This document shows, in pieces, positions 17,981 to 25,555 of a stretch of 35,545 bases of DNA. This DNA comes from a bacterium (GTDB lineage Bacteria > Electryoneota > RPQS01). The notes under the pieces are model-generated. The model made no database searches, had not been told where the DNA came from, and saw only the letters and a program-made list of their open reading frames with translations. The position numbers and the translations under genes were made by a program. Position 1 is the stretch's first letter. Each line of letters starts with the position of its first letter. The stretch lies in NCBI GenBank assembly GCA_026394155.1, contig JAPKYT010000062.1:1-35545 (forward strand). Direction: 5' to 3'.

Positions 17981-18610
17981 TTAACGGGAGTAGAGCTCGA
18001 CTACCAGCTGCTCGTTGGCCTCGAAGGGAATCTCCGAACGGTTCGGCACCGACAGGAAAACCCCCTCCATCTTGGCCTTGTCAAGCTGAAGATTCGGCAT
18101 GCCCTTGGCGTCGCGGGTCTTCTGCATGGCCTCGTGAACCACGGCCAACTTCTTGGAGCGCTCGCACACGCGGATGCGGTCGTTGGGACGCAACACGTAG
18201 GAAGGCACGTCCACCACGCGGTCGTTGACCAGAAAATGCCGGTGCCTCACGAGCTGCCGGGCCTGACGACGGGAGTTGGCGAAGCCGATGCGGTAGATCA
18301 CGCTGTCGAGGCGGCTCTCAAGCATGGCCATCAGGTTCTCGCCGGTCACGCCCTTCTGACGCTGGGCCTCGGTGAAGAAGCGGTGGAACTGACGCTCGAG
18401 CAGTCCGTAGCTCTCGCGGATTTTCTGCTTCTCGCGAAGCTGAATGCCGTACTGCGAGATCTTGCCGCGCCGGTTGCGGCCGTGCATGCCGGGCCCGTAC
18501 CCCTTCTTTTCGAAGGTGCACTTCGCGCCCACGCAGCGGTCGCCCTTGAGGAACAGCTTACGGCCTTCGCGGCGGCAGATGCGGCAAACGGGATTGTGAT
18601 TAACAGCCAT
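17981..18610 (-). CDS. rpsD: Ribosomal protein S4 (uS4), zinc-binding type
   Basis: 209 aa, normal length. A primary 16S rRNA binder that nucleates the 30S body. Cys9, Cys12, Cys26 and Cys31 match the zinc-binding C+ form known from Thermus. The S4 RNA-binding domain is visible in SRLDSVIYRIGFANSRRQARQLVRHRHFLVNDR. S4 of this operon represses alpha-operon translation in E. coli; no such pseudoknot was identified here. It lies between rpsK and rpoA. Confidence 0.98.
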   Translation of the reverse strand: MAVNHNPVCRICRREGRKLFLKGDRCVGAKCTFEKKGYGPGMHGRNRRGKISQYGIQLREKQKIRESYGLLERQFHRFFTEAQRQKGVTGENLMAMLESRLDSVIYRIGFANSRRQARQLVRHRHFLVNDRVVDVPSYVLRPNDRIRVCERSKKLAVVHEAMQKTRDAKGMPNLQLDKAKMEGVFLSVPNRSEIPFEANEQLVVELYSR

Positions 18611-18657
18611 GAGCCCTTATCCGTAACGTGCGGTATTCCAGAAAATGACAGACGACC

Positions 18658-19047
18658 TCAGACGCGGCGGCGTTTGGGAGGACGGCAGCCGTTGTGCGGC
18701 AGCGGAGTCACATCGCGAATGGTCTGAATCTGCAGACCGGACGCGGCCAGCGCACGGACGGCGCCGTCGCGACCGCCGCCCGGACCGCGAACTTCGACCA
18801 CCACCCGCTTGAGCCCGAGGCTCATGGCCGCCTTGGCCGCGCTGTCCGCCGCGAGCTGCGCCGCGAACGGCGTGTTCTTGCGCGAACCGCGAAGTCCCAT
18901 CTTCCCCGCCGACGCCCACGAAATGGTGTTCCCGTAGTTATCGGTGATGGTGATGATGGTATTGTTGAAGGACGACTTGATGTGAGCGACGCCCGTCGCC
19001 TCCACCCGCTCCTTCTTCTTCTTCGTTTCCTTCTTTGCCGTTGCCAA
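18658..19047 (-). CDS. rpsK: Ribosomal protein S11 (uS11), TTG start
   Basis: 129 aa, normal length. Platform protein of the small subunit that lines the mRNA exit near the 3' end of 16S r[35 protein letters not shown] and the C-terminal [17 protein letters not shown] are diagnostic. The start codon is TTG at 19047, preceded by GGAG nine bases upstream. The next in-frame ATG is deep inside the conserved domain, so TTG is the real start. The N-terminus is Lys-rich. It is 42 bases downstream of rpsM. Confidence 0.97.
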   Translation of the reverse strand: MATAKKETKKKKERVEATGVAHIKSSFNNTIITITDNYGNTISWASAGKMGLRGSRKNTPFAAQLAADSAAKAAMSLGLKRVVVEVRGPGGGRDGAVRALAASGLQIQTIRDVTPLPHNGCRPPKRRRV

Positions 19048-19089
19048 GCGTAAAATCTCCGGTTACGCGGCCTATGACCCGCCGCCGGG

Positions 19090-19470
19090 CTACTTCTTCT
19101 CGACCTTCTTGTGCTGCACCAGCTGGCCTTTGCGCTTGCCCTTGCGGGTGCGGGCGTTGTTCTTGGTGTTCTGGCCGCGCACCGGCAGACCCTTGCGATG
19201 ACGCAAGCCGCGGTAGCAGCCGATATCCATCAAGCGCTTGATGTTCATCTGAATCTCGCTGCGCAGCGGGCCTTCCACCTTCACATCCGCCACCCGGTTG
19301 CGAATGGCCACCAGCTCGGCGTCGGTGAGCTGATGCGTGCGCTTGTTCAAATCTATCTTGCAGTCGGCCAGAATCCTCTGTGAGAGAGGGCGTCCGATGC
19401 CATAGACGTAGGTGAGCGCGATCTCGATGCGCTTGTCACGAGGAATGTCAACACCGGCTATGCGCGCCAT
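19090..19470 (-). CDS. rpsM: Ribosomal protein S13 (uS13)
   Basis: 126 aa, normal length. Head protein of the 30S subunit that forms bridges to the 50S and touches the P-site tRNA through its basic tail. [21 protein letters not shown], the helix-hairpin [12 protein letters not shown] and [14 protein letters not shown](N)T are diagnostic, as is the Lys/Arg-rich C-terminus. It follows rpmJ by 56 bases. Confidence 0.98.
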   Translation of the reverse strand: MARIAGVDIPRDKRIEIALTYVYGIGRPLSQRILADCKIDLNKRTHQLTDAELVAIRNRVADVKVEGPLRSEIQMNIKRLMDIGCYRGLRHRKGLPVRGQNTKNNARTRKGKRKGQLVQHKKVEKK

Positions 19471-19526
19471 AAGGATTGTGCCTCAAACGAAAAAGTGTCA
19501 GACCGCAAAAAAACGGAAGCGGACTC

Positions 19527-19643
19527 TCAGCCCTGCCGCTGCTTGTGCTTCTTGGAGCGCGTGCAAATAATGTAAACGCGACCTCGACGCCGCACCACCT
19601 TGCAGTGCTCGCACATTTTCTTGACCGAGGTACGGACTTTCAT
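19527..19643 (-). CDS. rpmJ: Ribosomal protein L36 (bL36), zinc-ribbon type
   Basis: 38 aa, too short for the ORF track. The minus strand from the ATG at 19643 encodes [20 protein letters not shown] and ends KHKQRQG before a TGA stop. Cys11, Cys14, Cys27 and His33 form the CCCH zinc ribbon of the C+ type of L36. It binds the base of the L7/L12 stalk and helices of 23S rRNA. Its place between infA and rpsM is the canonical one. Confidence 0.97.
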   Translation of the reverse strand: MKVRTSVKKMCEHCKVVRRRGRVYIICTRSKKHKQRQG

Positions 19644-19682
19644 GGATGCGGTTCCTGTGTCTTCGAAAGAAGGCCGGCGCGC

Positions 19683-19901
19683 TCACTTGTAGCGATAGGT
19701 GATGCGGCCCCGATGCAGATCGTAGGGAGACAGTTCCACGGTGACTTTGTCGCCGGGAAGGATCTTGATGAAGTGCATCCGCATCTTGCCGGAGATGTGA
19801 GCCAGAACCTTGTGTCCGTTCTCCAGCACCACGCGAAACGTCGCGTTGGGAAGACACTCCTCAATCACGCCGTCCACCTTGATCGCCTGCTCTTTGCTCG
19901 T
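19683..19901 (-). CDS. infA: Translation initiation factor IF-1, apparent ACG start
   Basis: IF-1 is an OB-fold protein that occupies the ribosomal A site during initiation with IF-2 and IF-3. The ORF track gives 64 aa from GTG 19877, which lacks the first OB-fold strand. Reading upstream in frame gives [20 protein letters not shown], the usual IF-1 N-terminus, but there is no ATG, GTG or TTG back to the map stop. ACG at 19899-19901 makes exactly 72 codons, the E. coli length, and is preceded by GAGGA six bases upstream. I infer an ACG start. Alternatives are GTG 19877 with a truncated fold, a base error (ATG read as ACG), or readthrough from map, whose TGA is in the same frame. Confidence 0.85.
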   Translation of the reverse strand, partial: TSKEQAIKVDGVIEECLPNATFRVVLENGHKVLAHISGKMRMHFIKILPGDKVTVELSPYDLHRGRITYRYK

Positions 19902-19907
19902 GGCCGT

Positions 19908-19912
19908 TCCTC
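19908..19912 (-). promoter_or_regulatory. Ribosome binding site that selects the ACG start of infA
   Basis: Minus-strand GAGGA at 19912-19908 is separated by six bases (ACGGCC) from the ACG at 19901. This spacing is ideal for that codon. It would leave zero bases to the other upstream ACG at 19907, and it is too far (30 bases) from GTG 19877. Confidence 0.6.
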
Positions 19913-19919
19913 GCTTGCC

Positions 19920-20678
19920 TCAGGGAATCGTCAGTATCTCCGGCTCGCCGGCCGTCACCGCCACCGTGTGCTCGAAATGAGCCGAAGGCTGGCGGTCACG
20001 GGTCAGCACCTGCCACTCGCCGATCATGTCCACCTCGGCCGTGCCGAGATTGATCATGGGCTCGATGGCCAGAGTCATGTTCTTCCGCAAAACGGGACCG
20101 CGGCCGGGGTCGCCGAAATTGGGGATCTGCGGGTCCTCGTGCAGCCGCTGGCCCACGCCGTGCCCCACCAACTCGCGCACCACGCCGCAACCCTGCGATT
20201 CCGCATAGACCTGCACCGCGTGACCGATGTCGGACAAGTGACGGCCGGCGCGCGCCTGCTGTATCGCCAGCTCCAGCGCCTGCTTCGTCACCGCCAGCAG
20301 CTTGCGGCGCGACTCGTCCACCTCGCCGATCGCGTAGGTCCAGGCCGCGTCCACGTGAAAGCCGCGGTAGTAGACCCCGATATCGAGCCCCACGATGGTC
20401 CCCGCCCTCAAAATCTGATCGCCGGGGATGCCGTGCACCACTTCTTCTTCGATGGATAGGCACACCGACGCGGGAAAGGGCACGCCCGCCGCGTTGGGAT
20501 AGTCCTTGAACGACGGCACAGCCCCCGCCGCGCGAATGTGCGCTTCCACCGTCCGGTCAATCTCGCACGCCACCGTTCCGGGAACCATCAGCGGCGCAGC
20601 GACCTCAAAGGCCCGCGCGAGGATTTTCCCACCCTCGCGCATGATCTGCAGTTCGCGGTCGCTCTTGATGACAATCAC
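19920..20678 (-). CDS. map: Methionine aminopeptidase, type I
   Basis: 252 aa. Removes the N-terminal Met from nascent proteins. All metal ligands are in place: Asp99 (GLDIG), Asp110 (HVDAAWT), His173 (GHGVG), Glu206 (AIEPM) and Glu236 (FEHTV), plus His82 in VVHGIP. These positions nearly coincide with the E. coli enzyme. There is no N-terminal zinc-finger extension. The start is GTG at 20678, overlapping the adk stop as GTGA. Its TGA stop is in frame with infA downstream. Confidence 0.97.
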   Translation of the reverse strand: MIVIKSDRELQIMREGGKILARAFEVAAPLMVPGTVACEIDRTVEAHIRAAGAVPSFKDYPNAAGVPFPASVCLSIEEEVVHGIPGDQILRAGTIVGLDIGVYYRGFHVDAAWTYAIGEVDESRRKLLAVTKQALELAIQQARAGRHLSDIGHAVQVYAESQGCGVVRELVGHGVGQRLHEDPQIPNFGDPGRGPVLRKNMTLAIEPMINLGTAEVDMIGEWQVLTRDRQPSAHFEHTVAVTAGEPEILTIP

Positions 20679-21346
20679 GAGAGATCGGGATCCATTCCGA
20701 TCAGAATCCGGGCGAAAACCTCGTTTTCCGTGCCCACGCCCGAAATCTGACGCAGGTTGCCGCCGCGGTGATAGTAGGTGATGAGCGGCGCCGTCTTCTC
20801 TTCATAGACCCGCAACCGCTGCAGCACCGTCTCGGCCAGATCGTCGTCGCGCTGAATGATCTGCGCCTGCCCTTTCGGGCATTTGTGCCGCTCGATGGCG
20901 TCGGGCTGCGACTTCAAATTGAACACCGCACCGCAGGCCACGCAAACGCGACGGGATGAAAGCCGTTCCACGATCGCTTCCCGCGGCACCTCAATCGAGA
21001 TCACACGGGGCGGCGGCAGGTCCAGCTCCTTCAGAAGCTCGTCCAGCGCCTGCGCCTGAGGCACCGTGCGCGGAAATCCGTCCAGAATCGCGCCGCGCAC
21101 CGCGTCGGGTTCCAAAAGACGTTTGCGCACCATGTCCACGATGATGTCGTCGGGAACCAGTTCGCCGCGGTTCATGATTTCCCTGGCCTTGAGCCCAAGC
21201 TCACTGCCCGCCTGAACCTCGGCACGCAAGATGTCGCCGGTGGAGATTTGCGGAATCTTCAGCTCGGCGGCCAAACGCTGCGCCTGTGTGCCCTTGCCGA
21301 CACCCACCGCCCCCAGCAAAATCAGAACGTACTTACTGCTGCTCAT
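20675..21346 (-). CDS. adk: Adenylate kinase with altered P-loop and partial zinc LID
   Basis: 223 aa. Interconverts AMP + ATP and 2 ADP in the cytoplasm. The P-loop reads GAVGVGKGT, keeping Gly-x-x-Gly-x-Gly-Lys but with Val14 where nearly all adenylate kinases have Pro. AMP-binding ISTGDILRAEV and LDGFPRT are normal. The long-type LID holds CVAC and, 17 residues later, CPKG, so three cysteines of the zinc site are visible and the fourth ligand (Cys or Asp in relatives) is Gly. It sits between secY and map as usual and overlaps map by four bases. Function is probably intact. Confidence 0.96.
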   Translation of the reverse strand: MSSSKYVLILLGAVGVGKGTQAQRLAAELKIPQISTGDILRAEVQAGSELGLKAREIMNRGELVPDDIIVDMVRKRLLEPDAVRGAILDGFPRTVPQAQALDELLKELDLPPPRVISIEVPREAIVERLSSRRVCVACGAVFNLKSQPDAIERHKCPKGQAQIIQRDDDLAETVLQRLRVYEEKTAPLITYYHRGGNLRQISGVGTENEVFARILIGMDPDLS

Positions 21347-21374
21347 CCCGCCGTCCGCAGACCTTCCTCGCCTT

Positions 21375-22703
21375 TTACATGCGCCGCCGGCCGCGGATGC
21401 GCCCCGATTTCATCAGGCCGTCATAGTGACGCATGACCAGATGCGACTCCACTTGCTGCAAGGTGTCCAAGGTCACGCCGACGACGATGAGAATCGTGGT
21501 CCCGCCGAAAAACGACGCGAAGTTATAGGAAGTGTTGAACTGCGAGACGATAATGGTGGGTATCACCGCGATCAGCGCCAGAGCAACGGCGCCGGGCAGA
21601 GTCACCCGCGACAGAATCGAGTCAATGAAATCCGACGTTTGCTTGCCCGGACGGATGCCGGGAATGAACCCGCCGTTCTTCTTCATGTTGTCCGCCAAAT
21701 CCACCGGATTGAGAACGATGGCGGTGTAGAAATAGGTGAAGAAGACGATGAGGAGGAATTCCAGAGTCAGGTATAAGCCTCCCTGCATCGAGAACACGTT
21801 CACCAGCGCGTCACGCAGGCCGCCTTCGGGAAGGAAGGTGGCCACCGACGACGGAACGAACATGATGGACTGCGCAAAAATGATGGGCATCACGCCCGCC
21901 GAGTTGACGCGCAGCGGAATGTGAGTGCTCTGGCCGCCGTAGGTTTTGCGGCCGATCACCCGTTTGGCGTACTGCACCGGAATCTTGCGCATGCCCTGCG
22001 TAAGCCCCACCACAGCCATGGTGATGGCGAAAAGCATGGCCACAAACAGCAGGTCTACCATGATGTGGCGGGTGCCGGCCGCCACCATCTGCGCTTCCTC
22101 CATGATGGCGTAGGGCAGACGGTCAATAATGCCGATGAAGATGAGCAGCGAGATGCCGTTGCCGATGCCGCGCTCGGTAATCTGCTCGCCCAGCCACATG
22201 ATGAGCGTGGTCCCTGCGGCCAGCGTCACCATGGTCAGGAATCGGAAGCCGAAACCGGGATTGGGCACCACCGGAGCGCCCGACGACGCGACCAGCCGCT
22301 CGAGAAAAATCGAAACGCCGCCCGCCTGCAACGCCGAAATGATGACCGTGCCGTAGCGGGTGAGCTGGTTGATCTTCTTGCGCCCTTCTTCGCCCTCCTT
22401 TTGCAGCTTCTGGAAGTACGGCACCACCGTTCCCATGAGCTGGAAGATGATCGAGGCCGAAATGTAGGGCATGATGCCGAGGGCGAAAATGGTGGCCCGT
22501 TGGAAGGCCCCGCCCACGAACATGTCGTAAAGCCCGAACAGCGTGTTCGCGTTCTGCTGAAAGAACTCCGCCAGCGCGCCGGCGTTGATGCCGGCCACCG
22601 GCACGTGCCCGCCGATGCGGTACACGAGAAAGATGAGCAACGTGAAGAAAATGCGATCCCGCAGCTCGGGGATCTTAAAAACGTTGGTGAAGCGATCTAA
22701 CAT
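21375..22703 (-). CDS. secY: Protein translocase subunit SecY
   Basis: 442 aa, ten predicted membrane segments, the central channel of the Sec translocon in the inner membrane. Signature blocks are visible: FTLLIFLVYRIGGHVPVAGI near the N-terminus, then GIMPYISASIIFQLM, GLTQGMRKIPVQYAKRV, and the cytoplasmic C5-loop block NPVDLADNMKKNGGFIPGIR needed for ribosome/SecA contact. The ATG shares one base with the rplO stop (TGATG), so translation is coupled. Confidence 0.98.
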   Translation of the reverse strand: MLDRFTNVFKIPELRDRIFFTLLIFLVYRIGGHVPVAGINAGALAEFFQQNANTLFGLYDMFVGGAFQRATIFALGIMPYISASIIFQLMGTVVPYFQKLQKEGEEGRKKINQLTRYGTVIISALQAGGVSIFLERLVASSGAPVVPNPGFGFRFLTMVTLAAGTTLIMWLGEQITERGIGNGISLLIFIGIIDRLPYAIMEEAQMVAAGTRHIMVDLLFVAMLFAITMAVVGLTQGMRKIPVQYAKRVIGRKTYGGQSTHIPLRVNSAGVMPIIFAQSIMFVPSSVATFLPEGGLRDALVNVFSMQGGLYLTLEFLLIVFFTYFYTAIVLNPVDLADNMKKNGGFIPGIRPGKQTSDFIDSILSRVTLPGAVALALIAVIPTIIVSQFNTSYNFASFFGGTTILIVVGVTLDTLQQVESHLVMRHYDGLMKSGRIRGRRRM

Positions 22704-23143
22704 CAGGCCGCGACCACCTTGCCGCCCGCTTCCGTGATTTTCTTCTCAGCCGCCGCGGAGACTTTGCACGAGCGAATCTCAAAGGCGCGAACGGCGTCGC
22801 CGGTTCCCAAAATCTTCACCGGCTGCGAAACCCTGCGAATGAGACCGGCTTTCTTGAGCGCTTCCGGTTCCACCACCGCACCCTCGGGAAGCCGCGCCAA
22901 ATCCTTCAGATTCACCACCTGTATCTCGTCGGCCCAAATGTTTTTGAAGCCGCGCTTGGGGAGACGAAGATGCAACGGCTTCTGCCCGCCTTCAAAGCCG
23001 CGCTTCTTGTGCGAGCCGGCGCGCGCCAGATAGCCCTTCTCGCCGCGCCCGGCGCTGCCGCCCAGACCCGAGCTGGATCCGCGGCCGCGGCGCCGCTTGG
23101 GATGGGTTGAACCGGATGCCGGTTTGAGGTTATCGAGAGGCAT
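22703..23143 (-). CDS. rplO: Ribosomal protein L15 (uL15)
   Basis: 146 aa, normal length. Late-assembly protein of the 50S subunit. The Gly/Arg-rich N-terminal extension is present (KRRRGRGSSSGLGGSAGRGEKG), followed by FEGGQKPLHLRLPKRGF and the globular C-terminus with VKILGTGD. It lies four bases after rpmD and its stop overlaps the secY start. Confidence 0.98.
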   Translation of the reverse strand: MPLDNLKPASGSTHPKRRRGRGSSSGLGGSAGRGEKGYLARAGSHKKRGFEGGQKPLHLRLPKRGFKNIWADEIQVVNLKDLARLPEGAVVEPEALKKAGLIRRVSQPVKILGTGDAVRAFEIRSCKVSAAAEKKITEAGGKVVAA

Positions 23144-23147
23144 AGGA

Positions 23148-23336
23148 TTATTCTTCGACTGGTTCCCAACGCAACAGGTGGGAAACCCGGTTGATCATGC
23201 CGCGGGTGGCGGGATTGTCGGGCAACACGCGAGTCTCCTGCAAACGGTGGAATCCCAGCGCCTTCACCGTGAGCTTCTGCGCGCGCGGGCGACGGATGGT
23301 GCTGCGAATCAGCGTGACTTTCAGATTCTTCGCCAT
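23148..23336 (-). CDS. rpmD: Ribosomal protein L30 (uL30)
   Basis: 62 aa, normal length for the short bacterial form. KVTLIRSTIRRPRAQKLTVKALGF and the NPATRGMINRVSHLL block are diagnostic. It binds 23S rRNA near 5S. The usual position between rpsE and rplO is kept. Confidence 0.97.
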   Translation of the reverse strand: MAKNLKVTLIRSTIRRPRAQKLTVKALGFHRLQETRVLPDNPATRGMINRVSHLLRWEPVEE

Positions 23337-23358
23337 GCGGCCGCTCCCTTCGCCTGAG

Positions 23359-23910
23359 TCAAGTCCTGAAAATTTCGTGAATCGAAACGCCGCGCCGCTC
23401 GGCCGCCATGCGGACGTCGCTCATGCTCTCCAACGCCGCGAACACCGCCTTCACCACGTTGTGCGGGTTGTTGGTGCCCATCACTTTCGTCAGCACGTCG
23501 CGCACGCCCAAACACTCCATGACGAGACGCACTGAGCCGCCGGCGATCACGCCGGTGCCGGCCGAGGCGGGTCTGAGGAAGACCTTCCCCGCTCCGAACT
23601 TCCCGTACACCGCGTGCGGCAACGTCGAACCGACGATGGGGTAGTGCTTCATGGAGCGCTTGGCCTGCTGCGTGGCCTTGGTGATGGAGTCCACCACTTC
23701 GTTCGCCTTGCCCATGCCGTAGCCGACGCGACCCTTGCCGTCGCCCACCACCACCACCGCGTTGAACGAGAAGTTGCGTCCGCCCTTGACCACCTTGGCC
23801 ACGCGGTTGATATTGACCACTTTCTCAATTAGGGCCTCGGCGCCGGCGAAGTCGCTCCCGCTCGAGTCCCGGTCCCGCCGCCGCGGGCCGCGTTCTGTTT
23901 GCTGGTCCAT
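23359..23910 (-). CDS. rpsE: Ribosomal protein S5 (uS5)
   Basis: 183 aa from ATG 23910; the ORF track begins one codon earlier at GTG 23913. The AGGG site four bases before the ATG favours the ATG. S5 contributes to decoding accuracy and mRNA unwinding at the 30S entry. The double-stranded RNA-binding part ([21 protein letters not shown]) and [17 protein letters not shown] are diagnostic, as is [18 protein letters not shown]. The N-terminal 25 residues are Arg/Asp-rich and variable. Confidence 0.97.
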   Translation of the reverse strand: MDQQTERGPRRRDRDSSGSDFAGAEALIEKVVNINRVAKVVKGGRNFSFNAVVVVGDGKGRVGYGMGKANEVVDSITKATQQAKRSMKHYPIVGSTLPHAVYGKFGAGKVFLRPASAGTGVIAGGSVRLVMECLGVRDVLTKVMGTNNPHNVVKAVFAALESMSDVRMAAERRGVSIHEIFRT

Positions 23911-23919
23911 CACACCCTG

Positions 23920-24291
23920 TTAGAATTGAAGACCGCCCTTGCGGGCACCTTCCGCCACGGCCTTCACCCGGCCGTGATAGGGAAATCCGTTGCGGTCAAA
24001 AACGACCTTGCTGATGTTGCGTTCGAGCGCCTTGCGCGCGCACGCCTCGCCCACCAACTTGCCGACGTCCACCGGCTTCAGCTTGGCGGCCTGCTCGCGC
24101 ACACCGGGAGAAAGGGAGGACACGCCGGTGAGCGTTTTCCCGGCCACGTCGTCCACGATCTGCGCGTAAATCTGCCGCATCGAGCGAAAGACCACCAGCC
24201 GCGGCCGTTCGGCACTTCCGCGCACCACCTTGCGGATGTGCCTTTTGCGCCGCAGGCGGCTCTTGAGCTTCTTTTCGAGGTTCGTTGCCAT
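23920..24291 (-). CDS. rplR: Ribosomal protein L18 (uL18)
   Basis: 123 aa, normal length. Binds 5S rRNA together with L5 and L25 in the central protuberance. RRKRHIRKVVRGSAERPRLVV, IYAQIVDDVAGKTL, and the C-terminal DRNGFPYHGRVKAVAEGARKGG are diagnostic. It lies 9 bases upstream of rpsE. Confidence 0.98.
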   Translation of the reverse strand: MATNLEKKLKSRLRRKRHIRKVVRGSAERPRLVVFRSMRQIYAQIVDDVAGKTLTGVSSLSPGVREQAAKLKPVDVGKLVGEACARKALERNISKVVFDRNGFPYHGRVKAVAEGARKGGLQF

Positions 24292-24323
24292 AGTATCTTG
24301 AAATTTCAGTGCCGCACCGCCGG

Positions 24324-24860
24324 CTACTTGGCCGTCTTGCCGGCCTTGGTCTTGACGGTCTCGCCCACGTAACGCAGACCCTTGCCCTTGTACGGCTCGG
24401 GCTTGCGCACGGCGCGAATCTGGGCCGCCATCAGTCCCACCAGCTCCTTGTCGCAGCCGGATACGACGATACCGTTGGGCCGCGGCACTTCAATCTTCAC
24501 TCCCGCCGGTGCCGCCACGAAGATCGCGTGCGAGAAACCAACGTTGAGCAGGAGTCCGCGCGGCTTGGCCTCAATGCGATAGCCCAGCCCGACCAGTTCC
24601 AGTTCCTTCTTGAAGCCCTCGGTCACGCCCTTGACCATATTGTTGAGCAAAGCCCGGGTAAGCCCGTGCAGAGCGCGATGCTGCTTCTGGTCGGTGGGAC
24701 GCTGAACCGTGATGATGTTGTCGGCGCACTGCACGGTCATGTCGGTATGGAACGTGCGCCGCAATTCACCCTTAGGGCCCTTCACCGTGATGGTGTGGTC
24801 CTCGATCTTGACGTCCACCCCTTTGGGAACCGTGATGGGTGCGCGACCGATTCGTGACAC
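24324..24860 (-). CDS. rplF: Ribosomal protein L6 (uL6), GTG start
   Basis: 178 aa, normal length. Binds the sarcin-ricin loop region where elongation factors act. It starts MSRIGRAPITVPKGVDVKI and has the conserved C-terminal block IRAVRKPEPYKGKGLRYVGE. The start is GTG at 24860 with GAGGAG eight bases upstream. Two duplicated L6 domains are visible. Confidence 0.98.
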   Translation of the reverse strand: MSRIGRAPITVPKGVDVKIEDHTITVKGPKGELRRTFHTDMTVQCADNIITVQRPTDQKQHRALHGLTRALLNNMVKGVTEGFKKELELVGLGYRIEAKPRGLLLNVGFSHAIFVAAPAGVKIEVPRPNGIVVSGCDKELVGLMAAQIRAVRKPEPYKGKGLRYVGETVKTKAGKTAK

Positions 24861-24912
24861 GCTACAATCTCCTCAGAACTCTCTCTTCAATCCTGCGGGT
24901 GGCCGGCGCCGC

Positions 24913-25308
24913 CTACCAGATCTCGGCGATGACTTCGCCGCCCAATCCCTGCCGCCGCGCCTCGTTGCCGGTCATGATGCCGCGCGAGGTGGTCATCAGC
25001 GACACGCCCAAGCCGTTCAGCACGCGCGGAATCTGACGGTTTCCGACGTAGCGGCGCAGGCCGCATCGCGAAATCCGCCGCAACCCCTGAATGGCCGGGC
25101 CCTGTGGATTGTACTTGAGATAAAGGCGCAAATAGCCCTGCGGACCCTCATCCACGTGCACGTAATCGTGAATGAAGTTGCAGTCCATGAGCACCCGCGC
25201 CAGCTCGGACTTGACCCCCGAATAGGGAATGTCCACGCTGGGCTTGCGGATGCGAAGGGCGTTGCGAATGCGGGTTAAAAAGTCCGCGATGGGATCCGTG
25301 GTTGGCAT
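24913..25308 (-). CDS. rpsH: Ribosomal protein S8 (uS8)
   Basis: 131 aa, normal length. Primary 16S rRNA binder of the central domain; in E. coli it also represses the spc operon. DPIADFLTRIRNALRIRKPSVD and the C-terminal LNGLGVSLMTTSRGIMTG with GLGGEVIAEIW are diagnostic. The usual SKPG(R)R block reads SRCGLRR here. Confidence 0.97.
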   Translation of the reverse strand: MPTTDPIADFLTRIRNALRIRKPSVDIPYSGVKSELARVLMDCNFIHDYVHVDEGPQGYLRLYLKYNPQGPAIQGLRRISRCGLRRYVGNRQIPRVLNGLGVSLMTTSRGIMTGNEARRQGLGGEVIAEIW

Positions 25309-25341
25309 ATTGGCTGACGGTTGGCGTTGTCCCGGGTTCTC

Positions 25342-25527
25342 TTACCAGCTGGCCTTGACGATGCCGGGAATCTCTCCGGCCAGAGCCAGCTCACGAAAAC
25401 AAATGCGGCATAAGGCGAACTTGCGCAAAAAGGCGCGCGGGCGGCCGCAGCGGCGGCAACGGTTGTGCACGCGAACGGGAAACTTGGGCTGCTTTTTCGA
25501 CTTGGCGATGAGACAGGTTTTGGCCAT
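25342..25527 (-). CDS. rpsN: Ribosomal protein S14 (uS14), zinc type
   Basis: 61 aa, the short zinc-binding form (type Z). Cys24, Cys27, Cys40 and Cys43 make the zinc ribbon in [10 protein letters not shown] and [10 protein letters not shown]. It sits in the 30S head and is needed for late assembly. The protein ends KASW as usual. It lies between rplE and rpsH. Confidence 0.97.
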   Translation of the reverse strand: MAKTCLIAKSKKQPKFPVRVHNRCRRCGRPRAFLRKFALCRICFRELALAGEIPGIVKASW

Positions 25528-25555
25528 AACGATTCGTTACCGGCTTGGTCGTCCG

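Noticed and set aside
16834-18228. Plus-strand ORF of 464 aa over rpoA and rpsD
   Set aside because: It is antisense to universally conserved genes and shows no recognisable motif.
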